Origin: a virus
Direction: 5' to 3' (one strand)
Length of the DNA: 21,698 nucleotides
IMG/VR virus record: IMGVR_UViG_3300034524_000119
Span: 1-21,698 of that record
Positions 21,116-21,698 of the stretch are shown one piece after another. Every line of letters starts with the position of its first letter. The first letter of the stretch is position 1. Position numbers and translations under genes: made by a program. Under the pieces are notes generated by a model. That model made no database searches and was not told the origin of the DNA. It saw only the letters and a list, made by a program, of their open reading frames with translations.

Positions 21116-21574
21116 ATGGAATCAAAATTTTATCTGGCCTACGGTTCAAATTTAAATCTGGAGCAAATGGCCAAGCGTTGCCCTACGGCTAAGGTTGTGG
21201 GAAGCTGTAATCTTGAAGGATACCAACTGCTGTTTAAGGGTCCGCATGATGGTGCTGTCGCAACCATTGAAGCAAAAGAAAACAGTCAAGTGCCGGTACT
21301 TATCTGGGAAATAAAGCCTGATGATGAATTAGCACTGGACTATTATGAAGGCTGGCCAGTCCTATATCGAAAAGAAACAATCAAAGTTACTGTCGGCAAG
21401 CGTCTTGTACCTGCGATGGTTTATCTCATGAACGGAAACCGCCCCTTGGGGTTACCGAGCTGTTACTACTACAGCATCATTCAGGAAGGTTATAAAGCCG
21501 CCGAGTTTGACGTCGAAATCCTGCGCCAAGCGGTTAGTGATTCCACGGGTGACGAGTTGGATAGTAGCGTTTAA
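21116..21574 (+). CDS. Gamma-glutamylcyclotransferase-like (AIG2/GGCT) protein
   Basis: A 152-residue protein with AAGGTG before the ATG. The GGCT fold is shown by YGSNL (9-13), which binds the gamma-glutamyl group, and by the catalytic Glu in DYYEGWP (E78), with the later VYLMNG strand. GGCT enzymes cleave gamma-glutamyl amines and release 5-oxoproline. Beside an amidoligase it could trim, reverse or proofread the amide bonds the ligase makes, or remove gamma-glutamyl groups introduced by it. The gene follows the amidoligase by 36 bp and is probably co-transcribed. Confidence 0.88.
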   Translation: MESKFYLAYGSNLNLEQMAKRCPTAKVVGSCNLEGYQLLFKGPHDGAVATIEAKENSQVPVLIWEIKPDDELALDYYEGWPVLYRKETIKVTVGKRLVPAMVYLMNGNRPLGLPSCYYYSIIQEGYKAAEFDVEILRQAVSDSTGDELDSSV

Positions 21575-21589
21575 ATGAAAATATTAATC

Positions 21590-21606
21590 CCCCAGCTGTG
21601 CTGGGG
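21590..21606 (+). other. Short perfect hairpin after the GGCT gene
   Basis: CCCCAGC-TGT-GCTGGGG forms a perfect 7-bp stem with a 3-nt loop. No T run follows, so it is not a standard terminator. The remaining 92 bp to the window end hold no gene that I can support. Confidence 0.4.
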
Positions 21607-21698
21607 AGAATAGGAAGAACGGAAGTGTAACGTATGTCGATAAAAAGCCTCCTATGATAAGATAATGTTGGTGTCGTAAGCCAAAATTAAAAAACATA

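Noticed and set aside
21575-21698. Start of the large terminase gene at the right edge
   Set aside because: No frame of useful length with a ribosome binding site begins here; the ATG at about 21634 meets a stop after seven codons.

Overview
The window looks like part of a temperate tailed phage (a prophage) of a low-to-moderate GC Firmicute, most likely a member of the Clostridia. The reasons are strong AGGAGG-type ribosome binding sites, consensus sigma-A promoters, and a gene set typical of clostridial siphophages: DUF2800, DUF2815, a family A DNA polymerase, Rha, a VirE-type primase/helicase, VRR-NUC, an SNF2 helicase, DUF1492 and P27 TerS. The genus cannot be fixed from sequence alone. 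No tRNA, rRNA, CRISPR array or insertion sequence was seen.

Layout. (1) 1-3440 is a visibly AT-rich regulatory/lysogeny segment. It holds the tail of an unidentified gene, an ImmA/IrrE-like metallopeptidase with a C-terminal HTH, and an XRE repressor behind a perfect-consensus promoter and an ordered operator array. A 60-aa partner and a 46-aa Lys/Ser-rich protein follow. A near-identical 20-bp site lies in opposite orientation on each side of the repressor unit. (2) 3440-4200 is a structured leader in front of a sigma-70 region 4-like regulator, closed by a terminator. (3) 4206-8685 is replication operon I: two small proteins, a RecB-like DUF2800 nuclease, a DUF2815 ssDNA-binding candidate, a small membrane protein and DNA polymerase. 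(4) 8863-16014 is replication operon II: Rha, a zinc ribbon protein, a deoxyribosyltransferase-like protein, an HNH protein, the VirE primase/helicase, a TGTTCC-rich origin candidate, VRR-NUC, an SNF2 helicase, a small protein and DUF1492. Both operons begin with the same bipartite 42-bp element about 34 bp before the first start codon. (5) 16094-17810 is the start of the packaging region: terminator, HNH endonuclease, a ParE/Phd-type toxin-antitoxin pair on the minus strand, a G-rich cos candidate and TerS. (6) 17826-21574 is an accessory modification locus placed directly after TerS: ParB-methyltransferase, DUF4314, a 219-aa protein of unknown function, an amidoligase and a gamma-glutamylcyclotransferase. 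No large terminase is present, so it probably lies beyond the right edge.

How it may work. The repressor segment sets lysogeny. The sigma-like protein could act on the shared 42-bp element and so coordinate the two replication operons. DUF1492 probably hands over to late expression. The modification locus combines a DNA methylase with an amide-bond-forming ligase and an enzyme that can cleave gamma-glutamyl linkages. The 219-aa protein and the amidoligase share a C-terminal segment of about 40 residues and sit behind near-identical promoter-like segments. This makes that locus, with the shared element and the iteron array, the most interesting part of the window.
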